Assembly (NCBI GenBank): GCA_945875545.1
Contig: CAMCKZ010000005.1
Coordinates: 1-64,000 of the forward strand
Source of the DNA: Polyangium aurulentum
GTDB lineage: Bacteria; Myxococcota_A; Polyangia; Polyangiales; Polyangiaceae
DNA: 64,000 bases
Direction of reading: 5' to 3'
Shown: positions 1 through 9,072 of the stretch, piece by piece
Layout of the letters: each line of letters begins with the position of its first letter
Numbering within the stretch: position 1 is the stretch's first letter
Program-made: the position numbers and the translations under genes
Notes under the pieces: model-generated
What the model saw: the letters and a program-made list of their open reading frames with translations, nothing else
Database searches by the model: none
Told to the model about the DNA's origin: nothing

Positions 1-135
1 GCCGAACTTGGTGGCTGGATTTCGCAAAAGAATGGTCCACCCGGCAGCATCACCCTTTTTCGTGGCCTCGATCGTCTCGCCCAGATTACGCGGGGATTGG
101 AGCGCGCTCGCCAGATGGGAACGGCTCGAAGATGA
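1..135 (+). CDS. IS4/Tn5-type transposase, C-terminal end (5' part outside window)
   Basis: Frame 1 is open from the first base to a TGA at 133-135 and gives 44 residues. The stretch contains LGGW, then GPPGSITLFRGLDRL, then a short basic tail. IS4-family transposases of the Tn5-like group typically end with LGG, a GxPG turn and an RGLxxL helix, so this reads as the dimerisation end of such an enzyme. The DDE catalytic residues would lie outside the window. Whether the complete gene is intact, and where the terminal inverted repeat lies, cannot be seen. It is the only transposase sequence in the window. Confidence 0.7.
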   Translation, partial: AELGGWISQKNGPPGSITLFRGLDRLAQITRGLERARQMGTARR

Positions 136-584
136 GACCAATGGTGAGACAATGGGGCATGGGTCCCCGACGGGATTTGGCGCGCAGCAGGAAGGTTGTC
201 GGCGAGGGTCAGGCTAGTTCCCGGCGTTCACACCGACACGAGGAATGCCGCACCGCGCGAAGCGGAGTCCCTTGCACCCGCCGTGGCGACCGTGGCCGGG
301 AATTGGAAATTGTGGGTTCCGCAGAAAAAGACCCTTGCGGAGTCGAAGGATTTTCGTGCAAGCTGAGGCCGGCGCTGGAAAACATAGCGCGCCGCAAAGC
401 TCGGGCCGTTTGGGGCAAGAACACTCTCGTTAATTTCGACGAACGCCAACCACCTCCAACGCCTTCTGCCGCGCATGCATCGCGATGAAAATGCGACGAT
501 TTGTGCCGTCGCGGGTTTCCCAGCATCGACCGAGCGGATTGTCCCTCCCCATGGGGAGACCACGAGAAACACACCGGAGTGATC
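136..584. other. Gene-free stretch between transposase end and H1-like gene
   Basis: No frame here gives a recognisable protein. Open frames on both strands are GC-driven and overlap one another. The only structure seen is a decayed copy of the CTAG-ended dispersed element (372-531, listed separately). The right end of the insertion sequence should lie in the first part of this stretch, but no terminal repeat could be identified. Confidence 0.5.
372..531. repeat. Decayed copy of the CTAG-ended dispersed element
   Basis: Blocks occur in the same order as in the intact copies at 49854 and 58368: GCGCTGG-AAAC, CAAAGCT, ACTCTC, ATTTCGACGA, GCGACGATTTG and TTTCCCAGCATC. The spacing between blocks is larger and the CTAG ends are lost. 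Homology rests on colinearity of these blocks and was judged by eye. Confidence 0.5.
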
Positions 585-1556
585 ATGTCTGAAATTGTGT
601 CTGCCCTCTCCCCATCGGCGCCGCTTTCCTCGATGCCCACAGAAGGCCCGGCAGATGTGGCCGCTGTGTCGAAAACCAAATTCGTTCTGGCGCGGCCCAA
701 CCTTTCGGTCAGAGAGATTCTTTGTGAAGCCGCGGCTGCGGGCGTCGAGCTCACGTCTCCGTACGTGTACAAAATTCGTGTGCGCGCCGGTGAGGGCAAG
801 CGCGACGCGAAGAGGGCAGCTAGCGAGCTCCAGGCGAAATCCTCGGTCGCAGCGGTGGAGCCGGTCGTCGTTGCTCCTGCCGTCGTTGCTCCTGCCGTCG
901 TTGCCCCTGCCGTCGTTCCGCCGGTCGTCACGGCGCCGATAACCACGGTGGTTCGTCGTACCGCGTCCGGGCACTACCGCTCCGCCGGTTCCGTGATCGT
1001 GGCCGCGCCCGGAGCGGTGGCCGCGGTGGGCGCCGGGCCCGCTGCACAGGCCGCAGCGGTCGCACAAACCGCAGTGGCGGCCCCGAAGCCCGCGGTAACC
1101 GTACCGGTCGCACAAACCGCAGTGGCGGCCCCGAAGCCCGCGGTAACCGTGCCGGTCGCACAAACCGCAGTGGCGGCCCGGAAGCCCGCGGTAACCGTAC
1201 CGGTCGCACAAACCGCAGTGGCGGCCCCGAAGCCCGCGGTAACCGTGCCGGTCGCACAAACCGCAGTGGCGGCCCCGAAGCCCGCGGCCGCGGCACCCGT
1301 CGTCGTCGCCCCCACCCTGGGACGACCGTCGCGGGCGCGTCCCTCGTCCCGGCGCACGAAAGCGGCGCCGGTGGTCGCGAAAGCAGCGCCGGTGGTCGCG
1401 AAAGCAGCGCCGGTGGTCGCGATTTCCCCGGTCTCCGCGCCGGGCAACGACGCCGCGATGGCGGTTCGTCGCGCGGTCATTGAGCTCGGCGTCATCCGCG
1501 TGCGAGCCATCGTTGACGAAATAGCCCTGAAGCTCCAGGCATTTATCAACGGCTGA
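585..1556 (+). CDS. Low-complexity Ala/Pro/Val-rich protein with H1-like N-terminal module
   Basis: 323 residues from ATG 585; the frame is open further upstream, but the MSEIV start opens the ordered part. Residues about 25-65 carry an LSVREIL...VYKIR pattern seen at the N-terminus of multi-copy myxobacterial proteins sometimes described as histone-H1- or AT-hook-like. The C-terminal 30 residues form a helix with the IELG...VDEI pattern also typical of that group. The middle is low complexity: five copies of a 16-residue VAQTAVAAPKPAVTVP unit, VVAPA repeats and KAAPVVA repeats. A DNA- or nucleoid-associated role is inferred from the family pattern only. No signal peptide or membrane segment is seen. 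Confidence 0.7.
   Translation: MSEIVSALSPSAPLSSMPTEGPADVAAVSKTKFVLARPNLSVREILCEAAAAGVELTSPYVYKIRVRAGEGKRDAKRAASELQAKSSVAAVEPVVVAPAVVAPAVVAPAVVPPVVTAPITTVVRRTASGHYRSAGSVIVAAPGAVAAVGAGPAAQAAAVAQTAVAAPKPAVTVPVAQTAVAAPKPAVTVPVAQTAVAARKPAVTVPVAQTAVAAPKPAVTVPVAQTAVAAPKPAAAAPVVVAPTLGRPSRARPSSRRTKAAPVVAKAAPVVAKAAPVVAISPVSAPGNDAAMAVRRAVIELGVIRVRAIVDEIALKLQAFING
1059..1287 (+). repeat. 48-bp in-frame tandem repeat (about five units)
   Basis: Units begin at 1059, 1107, 1155, 1203 and 1251, each encoding VAQTAVAAPKPAVTVP with few changes (one P to R in unit 3; unit 5 degenerates after about 38 bases). A unit length divisible by three keeps copy-number changes in frame. Confidence 0.9.
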
Positions 1557-1722
1557 CCGGCGTCCCAAGACGACCAGCGTTCGCGTACGCCCCGAAAAAC
1601 GGTGCGTTCAAGTTCCGCCCTGCGGCTTCGCGCCCCCGTCTGCGGGGCACTTCCGAGCCCTTTTTCTCCGCAACGAAGCGTGTGGGTGCGCTTTCAATTT
1701 CGCAACCTGAGAGAACGAATCC

Positions 1723-2907
1723 ATGCGAATTCCGCGTTCCGTCGAGCCACTCATTTCGTCCGCATTGCCCAATTGGGATGGCGGCCTGCTTCGCGGATGG
1801 CTTTGCATGGTCCTCGCGGCGCTGGTCTTCCTGCCCGCCTGCACCAAGCGCGGGCCTTCCGTCCAACCCGACGCGATGGTAGAAGCACATTCCGTGCTTA
1901 GTCCAGGGGCCAAACCGGCGGACGATCTGCGCGCGCGTTTGAGCCCGCTGGCCTACGCGGTGACGCAAGAAGGTGCCACCGAGCCGCCGTTTGCGAATGC
2001 TTACTGGGACGAACATCGTCCGGGGATATTCGTCGATGTGGTCGATGGAACCCCGCTTTTTTCCTCGGCCGACAAGTTCGATTCGGGGACCGGTTGGCCA
2101 AGTTTTTCAAAACCCCTCCGGCCCGAGTCGGTCGAAGTGCGCCCGGACCACACCTCGGGCACGGAGCGAACCGAGGTCCGAAGTGCCAAAGCGGGTGGGC
2201 ATCTCGGCCACGTTTTCGACGACGGACCCGGGCCCACACACCTTCGGTATTGCATCAACTCGGCGGCGCTGCGCTTTGTTCGCGCGGAACACATGGAGGC
2301 CGAGGGCTTCGGCGCCGCCCGCGGGGCCGCAACCACGTCGACGCTGCCTTCGAAAGAATCGACGGTCTGCGCGCCCTCAACTGCTCAAGCGGGGGCCGCG
2401 CCACCCGGCTGCCGAGCCTCGACGGAGGTGGCGATTCTGGCGGGCGGGTGTTTTTGGGGAATGGAAGAAATACTCAGAACGGTTTCCGGTGTACTGGAAA
2501 CATCTGTTGGCTATACGGGGGGTGTTACTGAGCATCCAACATACGACGATGTTCATACGGGGCGCACTGGTCACGCAGAAGCTATCCGCGTGATCTTCGA
2601 CCCGGAGAAGATTAGCTTTCGGCAGCTGCTCGACGACTGGTTCTTTCGCATGCACGATCCCTCGACGCTCAACCGCCAGGGAAACGACCGGGGAACGCAG
2701 TACAGGTCGGCGATTTTTGCAACCAGCGAAGAGCAATTGGTGGAGGGCCTCGCGGCCAAGGCGCGCGCTGCCGCATCGGGACGGTGGAAGGGCCCCGTCG
2801 TCACGGAGGTTTCGCGCGCGGGAGAATTCACCCGCGCCGAAAGCGAGCATCAGCGCTATTTGGAGGGTCACCCGGGCGGCTACACGTGCCACTTCGTGAG
2901 GGACTAG
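1723..2907 (+). CDS. msrBA: Lipoprotein MsrB-MsrA fusion, peptide methionine sulfoxide reductase
   Basis: 394 residues. A hydrophobic segment ends in a lipobox with Cys40 (FLPAC), so the enzyme is probably a lipoprotein acting outside the cytoplasm. Residues about 66-186 are MsrB, reducing methionine-R-sulfoxide, with catalytic Cys177 in RYCINS. Residues about 236-394 are MsrA, for the S-form, with catalytic Cys243 in GGCFWG and a C-terminal YTCHF that may hold the resolving Cys. The CxxC zinc pairs found in many MsrB proteins are not seen. The order MsrB then MsrA is the less common fusion order. The gene stands alone, with 166 bp upstream and 173 bp downstream. Likely role: repair of oxidised envelope proteins. 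Confidence 0.9.
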   Translation: MRIPRSVEPLISSALPNWDGGLLRGWLCMVLAALVFLPACTKRGPSVQPDAMVEAHSVLSPGAKPADDLRARLSPLAYAVTQEGATEPPFANAYWDEHRPGIFVDVVDGTPLFSSADKFDSGTGWPSFSKPLRPESVEVRPDHTSGTERTEVRSAKAGGHLGHVFDDGPGPTHLRYCINSAALRFVRAEHMEAEGFGAARGAATTSTLPSKESTVCAPSTAQAGAAPPGCRASTEVAILAGGCFWGMEEILRTVSGVLETSVGYTGGVTEHPTYDDVHTGRTGHAEAIRVIFDPEKISFRQLLDDWFFRMHDPSTLNRQGNDRGTQYRSAIFATSEEQLVEGLAAKARAAASGRWKGPVVTEVSRAGEFTRAESEHQRYLEGHPGGYTCHFVRD

Positions 2908-3080
2908 AAGTGCGGTGGCAAATGGGTTTTCGCGACTCTTTAGCCATTGACATCATTGATGATTTTTGCGCGAGGTTGGGGATAAAGTGTCGGTTCCCGT
3001 CGGGCTCCTAAAGACGTCTTCGTCGTTCGAGTGTCCCGAGGGGGGTCCATCCCAACGAAAACCGCTCTACTATCCCGCCC

Positions 3081-5675
3081 ATGGCCGACGCCGAAAAGCC
3101 CCCCCCAGGTAAGCCTCCAACGCCTCCGGCGGCAACCCTCGCGAGCCATGGCAATAGCCGGTCGGGAGGGCCCCAAGAACAGGGGGCCTCGGCGCACCCC
3201 CCCACCCCCAAAGTCCCGGGAGAAAATCGTCCGTCGGGCCAGGCCGTCGCCGCCCCGGCCCCGGGTGGAGCAAGGCCCAGCAAGCCATCGATGAGGGCCG
3301 CGGTGCGCACCAAGGTTTCACCGGGCGCGGAGGGCGTGCCGGGCGTACCGGGCGCGCAGGTCGCAAAGGCCGCTCCGACCGCCGCCGACATTCAGCCCCT
3401 TCCGCCGTTGCCCGCCGATCTCGCCGCGTCCTTGGCCGGCGCCAGGGAGCGCGAAGAAACACCTCGCGCCCCCGCGACGCAGGTCCTCGCCCGCCCGCCC
3501 GAACGAGGGCTCGAGAAGGTTCGGGCCGTCGCGATTTCGATTCCACCGGATCCTGCTGATCCACCGAAAATTCGCGCTAGTTTCGGCAGCATTCGGCCCG
3601 CGGGCGCCGCCTCCCTCGTGGGCTCCGTCGTGGGCGGGCGCTACACGATTGAGAGGCTTCTCGGAGAGGGCGCAATGGGCGCGGTGTTCCTCGCTGAGCA
3701 TCGCTTGATGCGAAAAAAAGTCGCGCTCAAAGTCCTGCATCCGCAATGGAGCAGCGTGCCAGACATTGTGGCTCGCTTCGAGCGCGAGGCCATGGCCGCA
3801 AGCCGCATCGAGCATCCAAATGTGGCCGCCGCGACAGACTTCGGTCAGCTTGAAGATGGCTCGTTTTTTCTGGTCCTCGAGTTCGTCGAGGGACGAACTT
3901 TGCGAGAAGAATTGCAGGCGGGCGCGTTCCACGTACCTCGCGCACTCCAGGTAGTCAGGCAGATGGTTTCGGCCCTCGTGAAGGCCCATGGCCTCGGCAT
4001 CGTCCACCGCGATCTGAAGCCTGAAAATGTCATGCTCATCGAGCGCGGAGGGCACGCCGACTTCGTGAAGGTCCTCGACTTCGGAATCGCCAAGATCACC
4101 GAAGGCGAATTGGACCGAAAATCGGGCCCAAAAACGGAGGTGGGCATGGTGTATGGAACCCCCGAATACATGGCACCGGAGCAGGCGATGGGGCAGTCCG
4201 TCGACGGGCGGGCAGACCTTTACGCGATAGGTGTCATAGCTTACGAACTACTTACGGGAACAAGACCCTTTCATGCCGAGAACAAGCTGGCGCTTTTGGG
4301 TATGCACGTGCACGCGGACGTGCCCGCGATGTCCGATAAAAACCCCGTGGCAGGTGTGCCTCCGATGGTCGAGCGCCTCGTCCTTCGCCTCCTCGCAAAA
4401 AAGCCAACAGACCGGGTCGCGGACGCGAGGGCGCTCATCAACGACCTCGACGACCTGGCCCACGAGCTTCTGAACCTGGGGCTCTACGCGGACGACGACA
4501 TCAAAGCCATCGGCTCGATGCGCGAATTGCGGTCGCCGCGTGGCATCGATATTTCGAGCGGTCGCGCCGTCGAAAATCTCGCGTACGCCCCTACCGACCT
4601 CGTCCCCTCGAATACCGTCCCCGCGACGCAGCTGCTTCCGCGCGTCACCAAAGTAGCCGCGGCCCACGAAGAGGTCATCGATCTGGAACCGCGGAAGTCG
4701 AGGGCGCGCCCGGCCCTCGTAGCCGCCATCGCGGCGTTGTTTGGGGCCGCAATGACGGTGGCGGCGCTGGCCCTTGTTCGAGGTGGCGGAGCACACCCGG
4801 GGCCCGTGGCACCCCCTCCAGACGCTGCGGTCGCCGTGGTCGCGGCAATACCGGCGGCACCGCCCGCCCCGGCCCCCTACGCGCCGGAGAAAACCCTTCC
4901 CGCGCCCTCGGTCCCCGGTGCCTCGGCCGCGGGCACCCTTTTGCAGCCGTCGCCCTCAGCGGTTTGGCCGCCGGTGCCCGCCGTCGCGCCCGTCCTGACG
5001 GCGGCCACGGTGTCCCCGGAACAGGCCCTCCGCGAGGCCCAAGAGTTCACGCTCGCGGGCAAGTATGCGCGCGCCGTTTCGGTCCTCGAAGACGCCCTCG
5101 CGTCGCACCCGAAACACCCCGCGTTGTCCCTCGCGCTCTTCAAAGCCCAGCGCGGTTCATCGTCGCGCGCCCAGGCCTTGACCTCGGCCTCCAAGTGGCT
5201 TGAGAGCGATCCGAGCGCGGTGCCAAACGCCGCGCCGCAGCTCCTCGCAATGGTCGACGACGCCATCGCCTCCAACGACGGAATCGACGAAGCCTTGCGC
5301 CTCCTCGAAGATCGCCTAGGCGCACGCGGTGCGGATAAACTCTACGATCTCGCCTATGGCCCCGGCGCCAAAACCAGTCCATCCATCGCCGCCAGGGCGC
5401 GCACCGGATTGCAATTCGCGTCGGCTGTCACCAAGGCCACGCCTGCCCTCCGCATCACCATGCAAATGCGCCAAGCCCACGGCTGCGAAGAGGCGTCGGC
5501 GCTCATGAAACGCGCCCGCGAGGTGGCCGACGAACGCATCATTCCGGTGCTTCGCGCGTATGAAAAAACCGATGGCTGCCGGGGCACCGATTGTTACGCC
5601 TGCCTGCGATCCGGGTCCGACCTCGCGGACGCGATCCGCTCCGCGGAGAAGCGCGCTTACCCAAGCATACGATAG
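3081..5675 (+). CDS. Membrane-anchored Ser/Thr protein kinase
   Basis: 864 residues. The first 180 are Pro/Ala-rich and disordered. The Hanks-type kinase domain runs from about 187 to 465: glycine loop GEGAMG, Lys217, catalytic HRD at 309-311 followed by LKPEN, DFG at 333-335, and the APE-like MAPEQ. Residues 544-566 form a single membrane helix preceded by basic residues, giving a cytoplasmic kinase and an external tail. The tail starts Pro/Ala-rich and then becomes helical, with a TPR-like stretch around 645-700. All catalytic residues are present, so it should be active. This architecture is typical of PknB-like kinases of myxobacteria. Substrate unknown. Confidence 0.93.
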   Translation: MADAEKPPPGKPPTPPAATLASHGNSRSGGPQEQGASAHPPTPKVPGENRPSGQAVAAPAPGGARPSKPSMRAAVRTKVSPGAEGVPGVPGAQVAKAAPTAADIQPLPPLPADLAASLAGAREREETPRAPATQVLARPPERGLEKVRAVAISIPPDPADPPKIRASFGSIRPAGAASLVGSVVGGRYTIERLLGEGAMGAVFLAEHRLMRKKVALKVLHPQWSSVPDIVARFEREAMAASRIEHPNVAAATDFGQLEDGSFFLVLEFVEGRTLREELQAGAFHVPRALQVVRQMVSALVKAHGLGIVHRDLKPENVMLIERGGHADFVKVLDFGIAKITEGELDRKSGPKTEVGMVYGTPEYMAPEQAMGQSVDGRADLYAIGVIAYELLTGTRPFHAENKLALLGMHVHADVPAMSDKNPVAGVPPMVERLVLRLLAKKPTDRVADARALINDLDDLAHELLNLGLYADDDIKAIGSMRELRSPRGIDISSGRAVENLAYAPTDLVPSNTVPATQLLPRVTKVAAAHEEVIDLEPRKSRARPALVAAIAALFGAAMTVAALALVRGGGAHPGPVAPPPDAAVAVVAAIPAAPPAPAPYAPEKTLPAPSVPGASAAGTLLQPSPSAVWPPVPAVAPVLTAATVSPEQALREAQEFTLAGKYARAVSVLEDALASHPKHPALSLALFKAQRGSSSRAQALTSASKWLESDPSAVPNAAPQLLAMVDDAIASNDGIDEALRLLEDRLGARGADKLYDLAYGPGAKTSPSIAARARTGLQFASAVTKATPALRITMQMRQAHGCEEASALMKRAREVADERIIPVLRAYEKTDGCRGTDCYACLRSGSDLADAIRSAEKRAYPSIR

Positions 5676-5757
5676 ACATTTCGCGGATATACATAAACAT
5701 GTGTATATATTATCCATACATGTCATTCGTAGCTATATGATATGTGTATCTGTTGAG
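5664..5757. other. TA-rich patch with near-consensus DnaA-box-like words
   Basis: About 90 bases between the kinase stop and the next gene are strongly A+T-rich in an otherwise G+C-rich sequence. They contain TTATCCATA and TGTGTATAT, each one base from a DnaA box in forward or reverse sense, and a weaker TGTGTATCT. No gene fits here. Whether this is a promoter, an origin-like site or only a compositional patch cannot be decided from sequence. Confidence 0.45.
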
Positions 5758-5840
5758 AACCCCGCGGCGCTCGGTCCGGAGGCCGCGTCATGCGTATTAG
5801 CGACACAGACACGCTCGCTTTCGCGGTAGCCTCCGGGTGA

Positions 5841-6653
5841 ATGCGACGCTTCTCTGCCCTCCGATGTGCGGTTCCCGTCGTCGCCCTCTGGGCGGCCGCG
5901 TGCGCACCACAGCCAGCGATTTCGCCCACTTTCGCGTTGACTGCCCCCCCGCTGTTGGGCCCCGGTGCTCGCGATGAGAGCCCCTCTTGGGCCGCACGCG
6001 CGATGAAAAATTGCGGCACCGGGTATTCCGGGCCCACCATGAATCCCGGCGATGCCATTCGCCAAGCTCAGGCCGCCGCCCTCGGCAGTTTCGCGGAAGC
6101 CGAAGGCGTCCACGTCGAGACGGTCACCGTCGACACGGGCGACCATGTGTCCAGCGTCTCGACTTTGGTGAGCGAGGCGGTGCTAAAAAATGTCCGCGTC
6201 GTCGCCGTTGAAACCCAACGCACGGGCCGCTCCGACGACGCCGCCGCGCGGGTCACGCACGCCCTTGCGTGCCGCGTTGGAAGCGAGCCCTCGGGCCTCG
6301 TTCGCAACGCCCCCGCGTGGGTCATCGATCCCCGGGGTGCCGCCGGGGCCACCGAGGTCTGCGCCGTGGGCATTTCGGGCCCCACGCTGGAGCCCTCGGA
6401 CGCGCAAATACTCGCCAATCGCGATGGCGCGCGTGCTTTGGCTGCGATTCGTAGCGTTAACGTAAAACGTACGTCAGCCGATTACAGTAACGAGTATTAC
6501 GTTATACTTAGGAGTGACGCCGAGGTGCCCGAGAGCGCCGTGGAAGACGCGCTCCAGAGCAGCAAAGAACGAGAACACTGGGTCGATGACGAGGGACGCG
6601 GGCCGCTGGCGTTGCCGCGCAGCACGTTCGTCCTGCGGTGCGCTTCGCGGTAA
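5841..6653 (+). CDS. Putative outer-membrane lipoprotein, LPP20-like
   Basis: 270 residues. The signal peptide ends in AAAC with the lipidated Cys near residue 21. Two similar halves each show an Ala-rich helix after a short start motif (AIRQAQAAALGSF and ILANRDGARALAAI). This resembles LPP20-family lipoproteins, in which repeated RAxALA helices follow a conserved beta-strand; the match is loose. A notable patch at about 6442-6512 is written in AT-rich, rare synonymous codons (GTA, ATA, AGG, AGT, TCA) unlike the rest of the gene. Function unknown. Confidence 0.75.
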   Translation: MRRFSALRCAVPVVALWAAACAPQPAISPTFALTAPPLLGPGARDESPSWAARAMKNCGTGYSGPTMNPGDAIRQAQAAALGSFAEAEGVHVETVTVDTGDHVSSVSTLVSEAVLKNVRVVAVETQRTGRSDDAAARVTHALACRVGSEPSGLVRNAPAWVIDPRGAAGATEVCAVGISGPTLEPSDAQILANRDGARALAAIRSVNVKRTSADYSNEYYVILRSDAEVPESAVEDALQSSKEREHWVDDEGRGPLALPRSTFVLRCASR

Positions 6654-6686
6654 CACGGGTGCAAAGGGCCGTTTGCGGCCGCTGCT

Positions 6687-7466
6687 CTACCCGTTGATCT
6701 CGAGGCGAAGGAGGTTTCGTCCGACAAACAGATTGTCGCCGTGTTTGAGTTCAACTTCGTCGCGAATTCGCAGGTAAGTGCCGTTTCGCGAGCTGAGGTC
6801 GGAGAGCACGTAACGGCCCCCAACTTCGGCCACCTTGAAATGCTCGGTGCTCAGAAACCCATCGGCTGGCAGATTGATATCGCTGCCTTCGCGGCCCACC
6901 GTGACAGCCCCCTCGCGTGACGAAACCGCGGTGCCGTCTCCGCCGCCCTCGAGCGCCTGCACGAGGCGGAAGCTGCCAGCCTTGCTCGGCGTGTTGGAGA
7001 AGAACGTTCCGTCGGGATCGGGCCCGTTGGCCGGTGCGCCCAACAGCTCGAAACGAAAAACTTCGTCGCCCGCAAGAATGTGATCGCCGGCGCGCAGTTC
7101 GACCGGCTCGCGGAGGCGCAAATACACGCCATTGCGCGAGCCCAAGTCGCGGAGAATCAGACTTGCGCCGCGGTAAAAAAGCTCCGCGTGATGGGGTGCA
7201 ACAAACGGGTCGTCGACGAGAGCGATCTGGCCCGTGCGCCCAATAATGTGGGACTCGGCGACGAGCTGGTAGCTCATGCCCTCCATGCCCTCTCCGCGAA
7301 GAATAACCAGCCTCGCTCGCCCAACGGCCTGCATTTGACCGAACATCATGGTCTTCGCGGTTTGGTGCTCCGTCGCCACCGGATCGCCGCAACGGCCACA
7401 AAACTTGTGCTGAAGTGGGATTGGCGTCGAGCACGCGCGGCATACAAACGTTCGGGCTTGCTCCAT
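6687..7466 (-). CDS. Double-FHA protein with N-terminal zinc ribbon
   Basis: 259 residues. Residues about 9-26 have two CxxC pairs (CRAC and CGRC), a small zinc ribbon. Two FHA domains follow, about 52-140 and 165-255, each with the GR...SxxH...SRNG pattern used to bind phosphothreonine; the first has a weaker SxxH site (APHH) than the second (STEH). FHA domains recognise targets of Hanks-type kinases, and the kinase at 3081 is close by, so a link is plausible but inferred. No membrane segment is seen. Confidence 0.88.
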   Translation of the reverse strand: MEQARTFVCRACSTPIPLQHKFCGRCGDPVATEHQTAKTMMFGQMQAVGRARLVILRGEGMEGMSYQLVAESHIIGRTGQIALVDDPFVAPHHAELFYRGASLILRDLGSRNGVYLRLREPVELRAGDHILAGDEVFRFELLGAPANGPDPDGTFFSNTPSKAGSFRLVQALEGGGDGTAVSSREGAVTVGREGSDINLPADGFLSTEHFKVAEVGGRYVLSDLSSRNGTYLRIRDEVELKHGDNLFVGRNLLRLEING

Positions 7467-7557
7467 GGCACCGCCACCCTAGCCGAACCTGAGCCGCTTC
7501 CAAGATGACTTCGCTCGCCCGCGGCCTATGTTCGCCTTTTGCGTGCGAAATTGCTGG

Positions 7558-8157
7558 CTATGGTGAGCCCGCATCGACCTCGGGCGCAGGGGCCTTCGCA
7601 GCCACCGGCGTCAACACCGTGCGCCCCACGTTGGCGTCAAGGGGCCACGGGACCGACCATCGACGCAGCGTTGCGCGGTCGACAAACTCAAGGCGATTGC
7701 CGCGCTCGATCGCCGGAAACAAAACACGAACCGTCGTGACGAGCCCGTTCTCCAAGCTCGGAGGATTCTTGTAGTTTGCACGTACCGGCGGCGGGTCGGC
7801 CAGCAGTGGAAAGTTAAAACGCACGCGCTCAAGCAATGCGGGGCCCTCCAAAAGTTCGACCGCAAAACGGCCCATCCACCGCCCGGTTCGACGGGGAACC
7901 TCGAGCACCTGACGCGACGCCTTCGCTAGAACCGGCGTTCCCTTTTCCCAGGTAAAATCCATAAGAATTTCAACGTTAGAAAGCGTCGGATCCGGGTCTG
8001 GGGCCGTTGTGGGATCCGCAACGGGCACCGTGCGACCGGGAGGCGCGGCGGCATCCGGGGCACCGGCGTCAGCCTCCGCGTGGGCGACCGTGGTGGCTGC
8101 CGCGATGCCGAGCATCGGCACCAAGAACAGGTGGGGGAAGAAGCCGCGTTGCCGCAT
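7558..8157 (-). CDS. Secreted protein of unknown function
   Basis: 199 residues from ATG 8157, chosen because it opens a good signal peptide (MRQRGFFPHLFLVPMLGIAA, cleavage near AHA). A DAGAPDAAAPP linker follows, then a single compact domain with FTWEKG, GRWMGRFAVEL and RVRFNFPL strands. The start overlaps the end of the upstream rluA-like gene by 89 bases, as in tightly packed operons. I recognise no named family; it looks like a conserved myxobacterial periplasmic or surface protein. Confidence 0.7.
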   Translation of the reverse strand: MRQRGFFPHLFLVPMLGIAAATTVAHAEADAGAPDAAAPPGRTVPVADPTTAPDPDPTLSNVEILMDFTWEKGTPVLAKASRQVLEVPRRTGRWMGRFAVELLEGPALLERVRFNFPLLADPPPVRANYKNPPSLENGLVTTVRVLFPAIERGNRLEFVDRATLRRWSVPWPLDANVGRTVLTPVAAKAPAPEVDAGSP

Positions 8158-9055
8158 TGGATGCCAACTGCATATCGCCAATAGCGCCTCCGAGCCACGT
8201 CCATAACGCTTGAAATTCCTCCGGCGCCGGGCTCTCAAAAACGCGACCAATGGGCGCGCCAAGCACGAGGCGATGGCAGTGGAGCGCAACGCGGTCCCAT
8301 CGCCGTATCGCGCCGTTTGCCGCGGCCAGCGGCCTTCTCGAGCCGTAGATGCGGTCCCCCACGAGGGCGTGCCCTGCGTGCGATGCGTGAACACGAAGCT
8401 GGTGGGTTCGGCCCGTCACGGGGCGCAGAAGGAGCAGCGAATGAGAACGAGATTTCGTGGCCGCGACCACATTGAAAAAGCTCTTGGCCGCAACGGCACC
8501 CCGGCCATTCACCTCGCGGAGTTTTCCGTCGGCCCCTCGCCCGATAGGAAATTCCCAGGTTCCCATCGCATCGGGCGGAGTTCCGACGGCGATGGCCAGA
8601 TAGCCTCGCCCGTACAAATCTGCTCCGCGCAGCTCCATCAGTTCGCGGCGGGCCAAATCCGTTTTTGCAAAAATGATGAGGCCGCTGACACCCAAATCGA
8701 GACGACTCGAGGGGTGAAGCTCGCGGGCCAAAAGGCCGCGTTCCGCCGCGAGGACATCGAGCAGGGAGCGCGCGGTGCCCGAGAGTTCTGCAATGGTCAC
8801 GAGGCCCGGAGGCTTTTCCACGACAAGCAATTGGTCGTCTTCATGGTGCACCGCAATCGCCGCCGGGGTCGCGGGCGTGGCGGGCGTGGCGTGGCGCGCC
8901 GACTCCACGTGCACAATACACCCATATGAAATGGCGTCGGTCAGGCTGCGGGCTCGGACCCGCCCGATGAAAACGCGACCCTCACGTAACTCGCTGGAAT
9001 CAATCGGAAATATTGTGCACAACGCCTCAAGATTGGGCACACCCTGCGGCACCAC
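8069..9055 (-). CDS. RluA-family RNA pseudouridine synthase
   Basis: 328 residues from GTG 9055, 17 bases after the upstream gene's stop; this start opens the ordered S4-like N-terminal part (VPNLEALCTIFPI...LREGRVFIGRV). The synthase domain carries the active-site motif as SSRLDLGVSGLIIF, whose Asp is catalytic in this family, and the C-terminal GRTHQLRVHASH and DRIYG motifs. It converts uridine to pseudouridine in rRNA or tRNA; the target cannot be told from sequence. It lies in a leftward run with the PEP-utilising enzyme. Confidence 0.88.
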   Translation of the reverse strand: MVPQGVPNLEALCTIFPIDSSELREGRVFIGRVRARSLTDAISYGCIVHVESARHATPATPATPAAIAVHHEDDQLLVVEKPPGLVTIAELSGTARSLLDVLAAERGLLARELHPSSRLDLGVSGLIIFAKTDLARRELMELRGADLYGRGYLAIAVGTPPDAMGTWEFPIGRGADGKLREVNGRGAVAAKSFFNVVAATKSRSHSLLLLRPVTGRTHQLRVHASHAGHALVGDRIYGSRRPLAAANGAIRRWDRVALHCHRLVLGAPIGRVFESPAPEEFQALWTWLGGAIGDMQLASNAATRLLPPPVLGADARHRGSHHGRPRGG

Positions 9056-9072
9056 GACCCGGCGGCGGCCGC

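Noticed and set aside
1059-1287. Possible CRISPR array
   Set aside because: Units are contiguous, in frame and coding, with no spacers and no cas genes in the window.
228-1568. Leftward open frames antisense to the H1-like repeat gene
   Set aside because: They are made of repeated Arg/Gly/Cys units that mirror the 48-bp array, a pure consequence of the repeat on the other strand.
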